From: Candidatus Hydrogenedentota bacterium
Lineage (GTDB): Bacteria; Hydrogenedentota; Hydrogenedentia; Hydrogenedentales; CAILVY01
Assembly (NCBI GenBank): GCA_029565395.1
Contig: JAKQOG010000188.1
Coordinates: forward strand, 1-64,000
Direction: 5' to 3'
DNA: 64,000 nt
A model generated the notes under the pieces. That model was not told where the DNA came from, did no database searches, and saw only the letters and a program-made list of their open reading frames with translations. Within the stretch, counting starts at the first letter, position 1. Each line of letters opens with the position of its first letter. A program made the position numbers and the translations under genes. Of this stretch, positions 17,939-26,944 are shown piece by piece.

Positions 17939-19213
17939 ATGGCGGAAAAACTGGCAATCGACGGCGGTCCGAAAACGGTAACCAATTCTTTGGTGGGATG
18001 GCCCAAGTTTGATGAGAAAGCCATCAGAGCGGTGGAAGAAGTATTGCGCTCAGGCAAAGTGAATTATTGGACCGGTCCAAAGGGCATGCAGTTTGAAAAG
18101 AAATTCGCCGAATGGCAGGGCAGCAAGTATGCGATCAGCGTGGCCACAGGCACCGCCGCTTTGCACGTGGCGCTTGCGGCGCTGGGCATCGGCCCCGGCG
18201 ACGAAGTTATTGTTCCTAGTTATACGTTTATCGCGAGCAGTTTTTCTATTGTGCAGGCGGGCGCCATTCCGCGTTTCGCCGACGTTAATCTCGAGGATCA
18301 CTGCATCAGCGTTGAATCTGCGGAGAAGCTGGTGACGGAGCGTACCAAGGCCATCATGCCGGTGCATCTGTATGGCAATGTGTGCGACATGGACAAAATC
18401 TGGGCCTTCGCGAAAAAACACAACATTTTTGTCATTGAAGACAATGCGGAGGCGTTCGGCGGCGAGTTTAAGGGAAAGAAAACCGGTACTCTCGGTAAAA
18501 TGGCGGGGTGCAGCTTCTGCCAGAACAAAACATTTACCACGGGCGGTGAAGGTGGCATGGTTACCACCGACGACGAAGATCTTGCGTGGGAAGCGCGCAG
18601 TTTCCGCGATCACGGTTATGACGTGAAAGCGCGCATGAACCTGCTGGAACTAGAACAGAAACTGCCGTACATCCACAACCGCATCGGTTGGAATTACCGC
18701 ATGACCGAGATGCAGTCCGCCATCGGCCTTGCGGAACTGGAGCGCATAGATTCCTGGAACATGCCCGCGCGGCGGCGCAACGCCCAGATCATTCTTGATG
18801 CGCTGAAAGACGAGCCGCTGGTGAAGTTCCGGCCCATCGACACCCCGGAGCGCCGCAACGGATGGTATGTCATGGCGTTCTCGCTCGACATCGAAAACAT
18901 GCGGTGCGATATCAACCAATTCGTTGCCGCGGCGGGTGCGGAAGGCGCACCGGCCTGGCGGGTGTTCTGGCCGCAATGCCACACTGAGCGCGCTTTCATG
19001 GAGCAGCATGGTTTCGGCAACTCCGGGTTCCCGTTTACGTCGAAAGAATACACAACGCCGTCAAGCGTGGAATACACAAAGGTGGAAGTGCCCAATGCCA
19101 TTTGGCATCAAAGTCACACATTCACCTGTTTCGCCTATCCGACCTTCACGGAAAGCGACGCGCACCAGATCGGCGGCGCCCTGAAAAAAGTCATCCGCGC
19201 TTACGCGAAATAG
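17939..19213 (+). CDS. DegT/DnrJ/EryC1/StrS-family PLP aminotransferase
   Basis: 424 residues from the ATG at 17939, preceded by AAGGAG. The longer open frame begins inside menD and is not needed. PLP-dependent fold-type I enzyme of the sugar aminotransferase group: GKVNYWTGPKGMQFEKKFAEW, then SVATGTAALHVALAALGIGPGDEVIVP, VIEDNAEAFGG with the cofactor-ring Asp, and CSFCQNKTFTTGGEGGMV holding the Schiff-base lysine. Members act on nucleotide-linked keto sugars, or on inositol-like substrates when next to Gfo/Idh oxidoreductases. The next gene is such an oxidoreductase, so a joint sugar or cyclitol modification route is plausible. A terminator follows. Confidence 0.9.
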   Translation: MAEKLAIDGGPKTVTNSLVGWPKFDEKAIRAVEEVLRSGKVNYWTGPKGMQFEKKFAEWQGSKYAISVATGTAALHVALAALGIGPGDEVIVPSYTFIASSFSIVQAGAIPRFADVNLEDHCISVESAEKLVTERTKAIMPVHLYGNVCDMDKIWAFAKKHNIFVIEDNAEAFGGEFKGKKTGTLGKMAGCSFCQNKTFTTGGEGGMVTTDDEDLAWEARSFRDHGYDVKARMNLLELEQKLPYIHNRIGWNYRMTEMQSAIGLAELERIDSWNMPARRRNAQIILDALKDEPLVKFRPIDTPERRNGWYVMAFSLDIENMRCDINQFVAAAGAEGAPAWRVFWPQCHTERAFMEQHGFGNSGFPFTSKEYTTPSSVEYTKVEVPNAIWHQSHTFTCFAYPTFTESDAHQIGGALKKVIRAYAK

Positions 19214-19223
19214 TTTTTTCCGC

Positions 19224-19258
19224 TCGTTCCCAAGTTGCACTTGGGAACGGACTTTTTT
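19224..19258 (+). terminator. Intrinsic terminator with GTTCCCAAGT/ACTTGGGAAC stem
   Basis: Perfect 11-pair stem CGTTCCCAAGT (19225-19235) and ACTTGGGAACG (19239-19249), 3-base loop TGC, followed by a run of six T residues. It lies 11 bases after the aminotransferase stop. The T run before the stem also allows function on the other strand. Confidence 0.8.
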
Positions 19259-19301
19259 CAAAAGCCTTGCTTTGATATGCAGCATGAGGGAGAACTAAAG
19301 C

Positions 19302-20348
19302 ATGAATAAGAAAATCCGTTGGGGTGTGTTGGGATCAGGCGGCATTGCAAAGCGCCGGACGATTCCAGAAGGCATCACACAGGCGTCAAATGCGGTGCTG
19401 ACGGGGGTCTTTGACGTCAATGCCGAGGTGAATCGAGCCATGGCCGCGGAGTTTGGCGCGGCGGCGGCGGAGAGCGTGGAGGCGTTGCTAACCTCGGATA
19501 TCGACGCGGTGTATGTCGCCACGCCGGTCAATGTCCATTACGAACAGGTGCTGGCCTGCGCGCGCGCGGGTAAACATGTGTTGTGCGAGAAACCCCTGGG
19601 CATGACGCCGCGTGAGGCAGAGGAGATGGTGACCGTTTGTAAAAAAGCGGGCGTGCAATTGGTGTGTGCGTTCATGATGCGCTTTCATGCGCAACACCAG
19701 GCGGCGCTGAAATTGATTGAAGAGGGGCGGTTGGGGAAACCCGTGTATGGCCGCGCACAGTTGTCCTGCTGGTATCCGGCCATGCCCGGCGCGTGGCGTC
19801 AGGATCCCATCCTGGGCGGCGGCGGGTCTCTGATCGATATGGGCGGCCACTGCATCGATCTCCTCGAAATGTTTTTCGGGCCGGTGAAGCGTGTGGCGTG
19901 CATGATCAACACGTCTGTGCAGAGCTATGCCTCCGAAGATAGTGCGGTGGCCTTACTGTATTTTGAAAACGGCGCAATGGGCTCCGTGGACGCCTTCTTC
20001 TGCATTCCCGACAATAGCAGCAAGAATATTTTGGAGTTGTACGGGTCAAAAGGGAGTATTCTCGCGCGCGGAACCATTGGGCAGGGTGCAATCGGCGAAA
20101 TGACGGCTTATCTGGAGGGCGGTGATGCAGGATATGACGCGCAACAGGCCCGCGCCACCGCGGACGGCCTGGTCATCGCGCCGGAACCCGTCAATATGTA
20201 CCGCGCGGAAATCGAAGCGTTCAGTCAGGACATATTGGATAAAAAAATAGCGGCCGGCGGTATGGACGCCGGTCTGCGGAGCCAGTTGATCATCACGGCA
20301 TGTTATGAATCCGCCCGGACTGGCCGCTGTATCGAAATAGGCACGTGA
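19302..20348 (+). CDS. Gfo/Idh/MocA-family oxidoreductase
   Basis: 348-residue NAD(P)-dependent sugar or cyclitol dehydrogenase. The Rossmann N-terminus reads WGVLGSGGIAKRRTIPEG, VYVATPVNVHYEQVLACARAG, then the catalytic lysine motif HVLCEKPLGMT near residue 95. The C-terminal domain contains GGGSLIDMGGHCIDLLEMFFG near 168, with the active-site Asp/His pair. GGGAG precedes the ATG. It follows the DegT aminotransferase after a terminator, so the two may be separately expressed but functionally related. Substrate unknown. Confidence 0.9.
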   Translation: MNKKIRWGVLGSGGIAKRRTIPEGITQASNAVLTGVFDVNAEVNRAMAAEFGAAAAESVEALLTSDIDAVYVATPVNVHYEQVLACARAGKHVLCEKPLGMTPREAEEMVTVCKKAGVQLVCAFMMRFHAQHQAALKLIEEGRLGKPVYGRAQLSCWYPAMPGAWRQDPILGGGGSLIDMGGHCIDLLEMFFGPVKRVACMINTSVQSYASEDSAVALLYFENGAMGSVDAFFCIPDNSSKNILELYGSKGSILARGTIGQGAIGEMTAYLEGGDAGYDAQQARATADGLVIAPEPVNMYRAEIEAFSQDILDKKIAAGGMDAGLRSQLIITACYESARTGRCIEIGT

Positions 20349-20401
20349 GATTTCTTTGCTTTATGCGGGCTGGTATGCTATCCGGAGCGGCTTGTGTGGG
20401 C

Positions 20402-20430
20402 TTTACATGGGCAAGCAAACCTGCTACGAT
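20402..20430 (+). promoter_or_regulatory. Sigma-70-type promoter for the 48-residue protein
   Basis: TTTACA (20402-20407), 17-base spacer, TACGAT (20425-20430), about 90 bases upstream of the small gene. Spacing is ideal. Confidence 0.55.
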
Positions 20431-20520
20431 GTAACGCATTGTGCGGGTACACAGTGGGGTTATCCGCATATCAGGAAGGAAAAAACAGTATTCTGGAGTT
20501 ATCCAGGAGGAGGAGGCGAA

Positions 20521-20667
20521 ATGCAGACCTCGTTGATTATTGAATCGAATGGAAACGGCAAGCAGAAGCTGGACAAGTTGTTGAGTGAAGGGTGGACGGT
20601 GGTGTCGATTACCGCCAACCACGGCAAGAGTTACAACGATTTTCTGGTGATTTTGGAACAACAATAG
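20521..20667 (+). CDS. Small conserved-looking protein, 48 residues (DUF4177-like)
   Basis: Begins MQTSLIIESNGNGKQKLDKL at the ATG at 20521, directly after a strong GGAGGAGG ribosome binding site. The open frame extends upstream to 20356, but the promoter and ribosome binding site both favour this short form. The pattern LDKLLSEGWTVVSIT followed by DFLVILEQQ resembles the DUF4177 group, small beta-sheet proteins of unknown function with a conserved EGW. The gene has its own promoter and a strong terminator, so it is a complete single-gene transcription unit. No function is claimed. Confidence 0.75.
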   Translation: MQTSLIIESNGNGKQKLDKLLSEGWTVVSITANHGKSYNDFLVILEQQ

Positions 20668-20686
20668 CCTCTGCGCCAGCGATTTT

Positions 20687-20723
20687 GGCGGGAAGCCTCT
20701 AGGCTTCCCGCCGATGTTTTTTT
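20687..20723 (+). terminator. Strong intrinsic terminator
   Basis: Perfect 11-pair stem GGCGGGAAGCC (20687-20697) and GGCTTCCCGCC (20702-20712), TCTA tetraloop, then GATG and seven T residues. It ends the transcript of the 48-residue protein. Confidence 0.92.
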
Positions 20724-20752
20724 AGCCCCCATCCATCTTCTGCGCCCCGCCG

Positions 20753-20782
20753 TTGCATGTTGTTTCCCAGACCCGATATGAT
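20753..20782 (+). promoter_or_regulatory. Candidate promoter for the cyclophilin gene
   Basis: TTGCAT (20753-20758), 18-base spacer, TATGAT (20777-20782), about 55 bases before the ATG at 20839. Confidence 0.45.
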
Positions 20783-20838
20783 CAGGGAATACGGCGGTAT
20801 ATGGGAACCTCAACGCCAAGACGCAAGGAGATTAGAAA

Positions 20839-21600
20839 ATGTCACGGAAACTATTTTTGGCCACCATTGCGATTGTGCTCGCAGCGGGCGCCACGATGAT
20901 TGCCCGGAACTACTTGGATTCGCCCGTTACGGCGGAACAAATTAAAAAGGAACTTGATGTGCAAAAGAAATTAGATCTCGCCCAAGCCAAAGAAAACACC
21001 ACACCCGCCGCCACTACCCCAACGCCTGCGCCCACACCCGCCCCTGCACCCGCCCCATCAGCGGAAGAATGGCCCGCCAAGGCGCCGGATGTCTTTAAGG
21101 TGAAGCTTGAATGCTCCATGGGCGATTTTGTGGTGGAGTGCCACAAGGACTGGGCGCCCATCGGTGTTGAGCGGTTTTATGAACTGGTCAAGAGCGGTTT
21201 TTTCAATGATGCGCGGTTCTTCCGCGTAGTGCCGAACTTTGTCGCGCAATTCGGCATTCCGGCCGACCCGAAACTGGCCGCCGAATGGCGTGTAAAAACC
21301 ATCAAAGACGAGCCCGTAAAGCAAAGCAACGTCAAAGGCACGCTGACCTTTGCAAAAAGCAGTGCACCCAACTCGCGGACCACGCAGTTGTTCATCAATT
21401 TCAAGGATAATGTGCAGTTGGATGACATGGGCTTTGCCGCGTTCGGAAAAGTGTCGGACGGCATGGATATTGTGATGAAAATCAATCCGGAATACCGGGA
21501 AGCCCCCAACCAGGGCATGATCCAATCCATGGGGAATGAATATTTGAAGAAATCATTTCCCCGGCTTGATTACATCAAAAAAATCAGCCTGGTGAAGTGA
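20839..21600 (+). CDS. Periplasmic or lipid-anchored cyclophilin-type peptidyl-prolyl isomerase
   Basis: 253 residues. An uncleaved or cleaved N-terminal signal (LFLATIAIVLAAGATMIA) is followed by a charged stretch and a Thr/Ala/Pro linker (around residues 54-75) that spaces the enzyme from the membrane. The cyclophilin domain starts near residue 85 with LECSMGDFVVECHKDWAPIGVERFYELV. It has FFNDARFFRVVPNFVAQFG, carrying the catalytic Arg/Phe positions, and RTTQLFINFKDNVQLDDMGFAAFGKV. It fits the bacterial PpiA/B type. AAGGAG precedes the ATG. It lies 28 bases before the GTG chosen for the next gene. Confidence 0.9.
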   Translation: MSRKLFLATIAIVLAAGATMIARNYLDSPVTAEQIKKELDVQKKLDLAQAKENTTPAATTPTPAPTPAPAPAPSAEEWPAKAPDVFKVKLECSMGDFVVECHKDWAPIGVERFYELVKSGFFNDARFFRVVPNFVAQFGIPADPKLAAEWRVKTIKDEPVKQSNVKGTLTFAKSSAPNSRTTQLFINFKDNVQLDDMGFAAFGKVSDGMDIVMKINPEYREAPNQGMIQSMGNEYLKKSFPRLDYIKKISLVK

Positions 21601-21628
21601 TGAATTGTTAACCAGACAGGACGGGTTT

Positions 21629-23491
21629 GTGCGGCAGAACTACATCCACGTGCTTTGGCTGTTGCCCCTTGCGGCCATTCTATTCAGCGCAAACATCGGC
21701 GGCTATGATCTCTGGCCGCCGGACGAGCCGCGTTTCGGCGAAGTCGCGCGGGAAATGCTCCAGAGCGGCAATTATCTTATGCCGACAGTCAACGGCGTTC
21801 CCTATCAGGAAAAACCGCCGCTTCTGTTCTGGATGGCCACGCTGGCGTCCCTGCCCGCCGGGGAAGTGACGGAAGTCACGGCGCGTATTCCTTCTTTGCT
21901 GGCCGGGCTGGTGGCTGTTCTCTTTACCTTTCTGCTTGCTCTCGAACTGTTTGGGAAACGCGTGGCCATACTGGCTACACTTATTATGATGACCTGTTTC
22001 CGGGTTTGGTGGGAAGCGCGGACGGGCCGCACGGACATGCTGCTGGGCGCCTCACTGACCGCTACGCTGTATTTCTTCTGGCGATGGGAGGAATCCCGCC
22101 GTGTACTATGGCTGATCGCGCTCTATGTGGCGTTAGTGGCCGCCACTTACGCCAAAGGACCCATGGGACTGCTTTTTTCCGCCTTGTTTATTCTTGCATT
22201 CTATTGGGGGAACAAACCCGCGCGAAAACAACTGCATTGGCTTATCGGCGCGCTCCTCATCATTGCCGCGGGTTTGTTATGGTTCATCCCCGCGCGCATG
22301 GCGGCGGCGGGGATTGAATCTGCATCCGCCAGTGAAGCCATGACCTCCAACATCCTGCGCAATACCCTCGGACGGTTCATGGGCGCCAGCAAAGCCGCAT
22401 GGCCCTGGTATTATTTTGAAACCGTGCCGGCGGATCTCGGACCTTGGGCGCTCTTTCTTCCCTGGACCCTCTTGTGGGTCTGGAAACGCCGCGGCGAAAA
22501 CAAGATGATGCGATTTCTCCTCTGCTGGACCGTGCCCGCGTTCATTTTCATGTCCATCTCCATCGGCAAACAGGCGCAATACCTGCTGCCGTTGTTCCCG
22601 GCCTTCGCCATCCTGAGCGCCGCAGCCATTGTGGACCTGATGGACAGCGATTGCGCGCGCTGGCGGAAAAATACGGCCCGGGTGGGTGGAGGGCTCCTGG
22701 TGCTGATAGGTCTTGGCTCTTTTGGTGTTTTACTGACTCCCTACAAGGCCAGTTTTACTATTGGCGTGGCAGCGCTTGCTCTTGTGGCAGTTGTGTTCGG
22801 CTTTTACCTGCTCTATCAGGCCCGGAAATCCGCAATGAATTCTCTTCCTTGGATTATGGCGGGGCAAATAGCCGCACTTTGTGTCCTGACTGCATATTTG
22901 GCTTTTCCTGTTATCAACCAGCATAAATCCGCGCGTTCATTTTGCGCGCCGGTGCGCACATTAGCGGAAGCCGGCCGGGAATACCGCCTCTATTCCGTAG
23001 GCTTTTCCCGCGAAGAGTACATCTTTTATTCGAGGCACTTTCATGAAGAAGTGCTGACCGGTCTCGTGGGCTTGGAAGGCTTGCAGGGCATCGACATGCA
23101 AAAAATGGCCGAACAGCAAAAAAAAGCCCGAAAACTAATCGCGATGTCCGTGGAGAATGTCCCCATCGCGGACATAAGCGCGATTACTCCCGAAGAGCTT
23201 CAGGCGTTGCGCCAGGCCATGGATAAAGCAATCGAGAGCACCGGCAAGCACGTCGAGTCCTTGAAAATGTTCGAGGGCGCCTTGCAAAACGAAATTGACA
23301 CTTTCGCGAAGAAATTTTCCGAACCTTCACCGGCCTTTGTGTTTGTGCAGGAGGAAGACTGGCGCTGGCTCTATACCCTCCACTCCACCTCCCCCGCATA
23401 CACTCTTATTCGCCATCAGAGCGTGGGAAGCCGCGACGTATTGTTATTGGCGAATGCCTCCGGCGCCGCATTGGTGCAACCGGGCAAATAG
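21629..23491 (+). CDS. ArnT-like membrane glycosyltransferase (GT83/GT39)
   Basis: 620 residues from GTG 21629, preceded by AGGACGGG. A TTG at 21605 is the other option. It is similar to ArnT, which transfers aminoarabinose from undecaprenyl phosphate to lipid A. The N-terminal loop WPPDEPRFGEVAREM is the hallmark DEPR-type catalytic motif. YQEKPPLLFW is the second conserved loop. About twelve helices are followed by a soluble C-terminal domain of about 180 residues, rich in Lys/Glu helices. It is the third GT-C enzyme in the window, suggesting elaborate surface glycans. The acceptor is not identifiable. Confidence 0.88.
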   Translation: MRQNYIHVLWLLPLAAILFSANIGGYDLWPPDEPRFGEVAREMLQSGNYLMPTVNGVPYQEKPPLLFWMATLASLPAGEVTEVTARIPSLLAGLVAVLFTFLLALELFGKRVAILATLIMMTCFRVWWEARTGRTDMLLGASLTATLYFFWRWEESRRVLWLIALYVALVAATYAKGPMGLLFSALFILAFYWGNKPARKQLHWLIGALLIIAAGLLWFIPARMAAAGIESASASEAMTSNILRNTLGRFMGASKAAWPWYYFETVPADLGPWALFLPWTLLWVWKRRGENKMMRFLLCWTVPAFIFMSISIGKQAQYLLPLFPAFAILSAAAIVDLMDSDCARWRKNTARVGGGLLVLIGLGSFGVLLTPYKASFTIGVAALALVAVVFGFYLLYQARKSAMNSLPWIMAGQIAALCVLTAYLAFPVINQHKSARSFCAPVRTLAEAGREYRLYSVGFSREEYIFYSRHFHEEVLTGLVGLEGLQGIDMQKMAEQQKKARKLIAMSVENVPIADISAITPEELQALRQAMDKAIESTGKHVESLKMFEGALQNEIDTFAKKFSEPSPAFVFVQEEDWRWLYTLHSTSPAYTLIRHQSVGSRDVLLLANASGAALVQPGK

Positions 23492-23498
23492 CGCTTCA

Positions 23499-24017
23499 TT
23501 ATCCGGTCACGCGCCGCGAGGCTGCAAGCGCGGGCTGGGTCCCAAGGCGCCCAAACGACACTGCGTAAAGGATGCGGTCCACCGTGTTTCCCGTGTAATT
23601 CCCGATGCGCACCAGGCGCATCGCACAATGCATCCATTCCACAGTCTCCTTCCCGTACTTTTCCCCCAATGACTGCACCGCCTCGGGATCTGGCTGACCA
23701 CAGGTTTCCGCCCAATGCTGCGCGTACAGCACGGCAGGACGCTCCGCCTCCGGAATACTCTCCATCTGCCCTTCCAATAGCTTCCGGATTTCCTCCGCTT
23801 CCACTCCCGCCTCCAATGCCATGCGCGTATGCGCCCGTGCGCAAAACCGGCAGTTATTCACCTCCGTCACCGCCAGCATCAGCCGCTCCCGGAATTTTGG
23901 ATCAATGCCCTCTCCCTGCATCATCCGCTTAATCATAGCCCGGTTTCTCAGCAGGAACCGCATGTCATCAATAAACAACCCCACACTCGGATAACTGCGC
24001 TTCGGGAAAGGTTTCAT
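23499..24017 (-). CDS. AhpD-like / carboxymuconolactone decarboxylase family protein
   Basis: 172 residues from the ATG at 24017, preceded by GGAGA; the longer frame to 24074 is Cys-rich leader without a ribosome binding site. The AhpD core motif appears as EVNNCRFCARAHTRMALEAGV near residue 55, with the redox pair CxxC and the downstream His. AhpD-like proteins reduce peroxiredoxin partners or act as general alkylhydroperoxidases. There is no adjacent ahpC. It converges with the ArnT-like gene, with only 7 bases between stops. Confidence 0.85.
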   Translation of the reverse strand: MKPFPKRSYPSVGLFIDDMRFLLRNRAMIKRMMQGEGIDPKFRERLMLAVTEVNNCRFCARAHTRMALEAGVEAEEIRKLLEGQMESIPEAERPAVLYAQHWAETCGQPDPEAVQSLGEKYGKETVEWMHCAMRLVRIGNYTGNTVDRILYAVSFGRLGTQPALAASRRVTG

Positions 24018-24326
24018 GGTGTGTTCTCCAAAACAGTTGGCACAGGCACATTGTACGATGCACGACATGCACATGTATAGGGCAACAACTCTTCGCTTAT
24101 TGCCATTCTATGGACTGAGAGAGTATAAAAGGGTTTCACATCCGTTTCGTGTTTAATTACGCCATTACAATTTTATGCCGAACGTGCATCCCTATGAACC
24201 TGATGTTCTCGCCACAGCGGATAGTGTTGTTTGGACTTGGGTCCACACAATATGTTGTGTTTCTTGGAAATTCATGCTACCCTATGTCTGTTTTGAACAT
24301 TCCAAGCGAAGTTGTAGCCTTAACCG
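24018..24326. other. Intergenic space between divergent AhpD-like and amidase genes
   Basis: About 300 bases without a supportable gene. It should hold both promoters, but no well-spaced -35/-10 pair stands out. Confidence 0.4.
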
Positions 24327-26081
24327 ATGGGAATGTGGATTTTGGGTTCTTGCGTACTGAGTTCACTTCGCGCCCCGCAAAGGGCAGGGGCGGTGTTGAT
24401 ATTGATGTTGGTGCAATGGTGCGCGTTTGCCGCGCAGGATCGCGCGGATCTTGAACCGGGGGTGAGCGCGGTGATTCGCGGGGGCCGGATGATTTTCCTG
24501 GAATGTCATTTGCCGCAGGGGGATGCCGCTAAGGACTTGTTGAAGAATTATCTGGCGGATGAAGAAGAGTGGCAGATTTATAAGAACCGGACCGCCGTTG
24601 CGATTCCCTATAGCAAGCTAAGCGTGGACGCCCAGCTTAAGACGCTCCAAGTGTTATTCCCCGACGATTCTGTGGACAAGCAGGGGTGGTGGCATGTGGT
24701 GAAATATGCCGGTGCGGACGGCGTTGAGACCTGGTGGAGCCTCGCGGAGTGGTTTACCGGCTCAGGGCCCAATCAAGTGGCCATCCGGACCCATGAAGCT
24801 AATGCCGCCTTGGATGATGTATTAAAAGCGGGTCAAAAGGTCCTGATTCCGATGAATCTTTTGCCATCTTTATTTCGAATACCCGTAAATAAAGAGCAAC
24901 TGGCGGAAGATACCTCCGTCATTTTCCAAATGGATTCAGAACTGAGCTATGGCAAGGATGCGAAAGGCGAGTATGCGGAATATGTGTTGAAGAAAGGGGA
25001 AACATTGTTCAGCGGTGTTGCGGGCCGCTTCACGGATTTTCATGAGGACAAGGATATTCTCGTGGCATGCATGGCGATTCAAAAACGCAGCGGCATCAAG
25101 GATGCGCGCAAGGCAGTGCCGGGTCAGAAGATCCGGATTCCAATGGAATTGCTTTCGGATCGATACAAACCGCAGGGCAGTCAGGAACGGCAAGAATACG
25201 ACGCGGTGGATCAGGAGGCCCGGAAACTGGCCGCATCCCGCATCCCATCGAAAGACCTGGAGGGCGTGGTGATCATTCTGGATCCAGGGCATGGGGGGCG
25301 GGATCAGGGGGCGGCGGTGAAAAAGCTGGGGTTATTCGAAGATGAACTAAATTACGATGTCGTCTGCCGAATCAAGAAGCTACTGGAAACGAAAACACGC
25401 GCTACCGTCTACATCACGATGAAAGACGAAAGTCAGGGCTATAAAGAAAGCGCCAACAAACAGTTTGTCCATGATACCGACGAACACGTGCTCACAACCC
25501 CCCCCTATTGGAATGATGACGCACGATTCTCCGCTCATCTACGGTGGTATTTGGTCAATGATTTCTATCGCAGGGAACTGGAGAAAAAAACCGATCCCCG
25601 CAAGATGCTCTTTACCAGCATTCATTGTGATTATCTGCGGGACGGCGGCATGCGCGGCACGATGATCTATGTGCCAGGCGCGAAATACCGCATGAGCAAT
25701 CATGCGCCGTCGGGCGCCGAATACAACCGCTTTACCGAAGCGCGCGGCAAGGGCAACGTTAAATTCACTCAGGCGGAGTGCACCCGGGACGAGGCGCTGT
25801 CCCGCCTCTTCGCCAATACACTTATTGACTGCCTTGCCCGTCATACACCGCCCATCAAAGTGCACAGCAGCGGCAATCCCATCCGCAATGTGATCAAGCA
25901 ATCCGCGAACCGCACCTTTGTTCCGGCCGTCATTAAATACTCCTATGTCCCCGCAAAAGTGTTGGTCGAGATCGCCAATCTCAGCAATCCCACCGACCAG
26001 CAGCGCCTTGCCGACCCGCAATGGCGTCAGGCTTTTGCCGAAGCGTACGTCACGGCCGTGAAGAACTATTTCGGCAATTGA
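24327..26081 (+). CDS. N-acetylmuramoyl-L-alanine amidase (Amidase_3)
   Basis: 584-residue secreted peptidoglycan amidase. The N-terminus carries a signal segment (AGAVLILMLVQWCAFAAQ). Residues 45-310 form a long region with two LysM-like or SH3-like stretches (YVLKKGETLFSGVAGRF and KVLIPMNL), probably for wall binding. The zinc amidase domain begins near 318: VIILDPGHGGRDQGA with the first His, ELNYDVVCRIKKLL with the Glu, TSIHCDYLRDGG with the second His, and VLVEIANLSNPTD with the catalytic Glu. The domain is long because of insertions around 380-450. It probably cleaves the septal wall or remodels it. The start is uncertain, as no clear ribosome binding site precedes the ATG. Confidence 0.88.
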   Translation: MGMWILGSCVLSSLRAPQRAGAVLILMLVQWCAFAAQDRADLEPGVSAVIRGGRMIFLECHLPQGDAAKDLLKNYLADEEEWQIYKNRTAVAIPYSKLSVDAQLKTLQVLFPDDSVDKQGWWHVVKYAGADGVETWWSLAEWFTGSGPNQVAIRTHEANAALDDVLKAGQKVLIPMNLLPSLFRIPVNKEQLAEDTSVIFQMDSELSYGKDAKGEYAEYVLKKGETLFSGVAGRFTDFHEDKDILVACMAIQKRSGIKDARKAVPGQKIRIPMELLSDRYKPQGSQERQEYDAVDQEARKLAASRIPSKDLEGVVIILDPGHGGRDQGAAVKKLGLFEDELNYDVVCRIKKLLETKTRATVYITMKDESQGYKESANKQFVHDTDEHVLTTPPYWNDDARFSAHLRWYLVNDFYRRELEKKTDPRKMLFTSIHCDYLRDGGMRGTMIYVPGAKYRMSNHAPSGAEYNRFTEARGKGNVKFTQAECTRDEALSRLFANTLIDCLARHTPPIKVHSSGNPIRNVIKQSANRTFVPAVIKYSYVPAKVLVEIANLSNPTDQQRLADPQWRQAFAEAYVTAVKNYFGN

Positions 26082-26276
26082 GGAGAAGCATTTAGCCCTT
26101 AACCCGGATTTATTACACGGCTCCCCTCATGTTTTGCGAAACGGGTGGCCGCCAAGAATCCCGACGGCGTATTCCACCAACAAATGATCCTGCAATTTTT
26201 GCTTACAGCCGATTTTGGAAATGCCTTCTATTGATTTGTCCTGCGACAGGTTTGAAGAGGTCGACAATATAAGGCA

Positions 26277-26319
26277 CCCCCGGAACCTCTGATTTTGGTG
26301 GAGGAAGAGGCTCCGGGGG
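26277..26319. repeat. Long hairpin between convergent genes
   Basis: CCCCCGGAACCTC (26277-26289) and GAGGCTCCGGGGG (26307-26319) pair over 13 positions with one mismatch and a 17-base loop. It is in the 280-base space between the ends of the amidase and lipoprotein genes. There is no U-run on either side, so it is not a typical intrinsic terminator. Confidence 0.5.
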
Positions 26320-26361
26320 TTTGGGAAGTATTCGTCTGAGAATTATATGATTACCGGAGGA

Positions 26362-26781
26362 TTAATACTCGCCGCCGCTCACAATTTTCCATCCGTCGGC
26401 TTCTTTGGCCAAGTCGAGAATCACAGTGACCGAACCGGGGTCGCTGCTGGCGTCAATCGGGCCAGCGGTGGCGGTGTTGCCGTCCACTTTGATTTGCATC
26501 TGGGTCAGGTCGACTTTCCCATTGTCCAGATATTTCATATCAATACCCATCTGGATGAGATCGGCGACGGCAGCCTTATCGCCGATATCAGGCTGGTCAA
26601 ATTTCTCGGAAAGCAAGGCAAGGGCTTTGACCTTGTCTTTGGCTTCCAAGGCCGCTTTGAGATCGTTGATGACCGTGGAAATTTGTTCTTCGTTACTGGG
26701 CTTTTTCAGACCGGCGCAGCCAAGGGTCAACCCAAGCGCTACCGCGACGGCGATCGCCGCTACCATAGAAAACCTAACCAT
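26362..26781 (-). CDS. Small lipoprotein with an NTF2-like/DUF4878-like domain
   Basis: 139 residues from the ATG at 26781, where AAGGAG lies just upstream. Signal peptide and lipobox LTLGC are clear. The mature part starts with a helix pair (QISTVINDLKAALEAKDKVKALALLSEKF) and continues into strands ending in VILDLAKEADGWKIVSGGEY, a pattern typical of SnoaL/NTF2-like lipoproteins that bind small molecules or act as structural modules. It lies 160 bases downstream of the efflux operon on the same strand. Function unknown. Confidence 0.75.
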   Translation of the reverse strand: MVRFSMVAAIAVAVALGLTLGCAGLKKPSNEEQISTVINDLKAALEAKDKVKALALLSEKFDQPDIGDKAAVADLIQMGIDMKYLDNGKVDLTQMQIKVDGNTATAGPIDASSDPGSVTVILDLAKEADGWKIVSGGEY

Positions 26782-26944
26782 CTTTTGCTCCTTCTCGTTG
26801 ATACTCAATGGGTTACGAGCCTTCGGCTCCTTTAAAAACGCCTCAAAGCGGTTCGGGGTCCACTCTCTCTTTGTCCACGATTCTTTGAAGCAGACAGCCT
26901 ATAGACTCTTCCAGGCGGGTTCAGGATTCACTTAACGAGTGCAA

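Noticed and set aside
26277-26319. Bidirectional intrinsic terminator
   Set aside because: The hairpin is strong but lacks a T-run on both sides; kept only as an inverted repeat.
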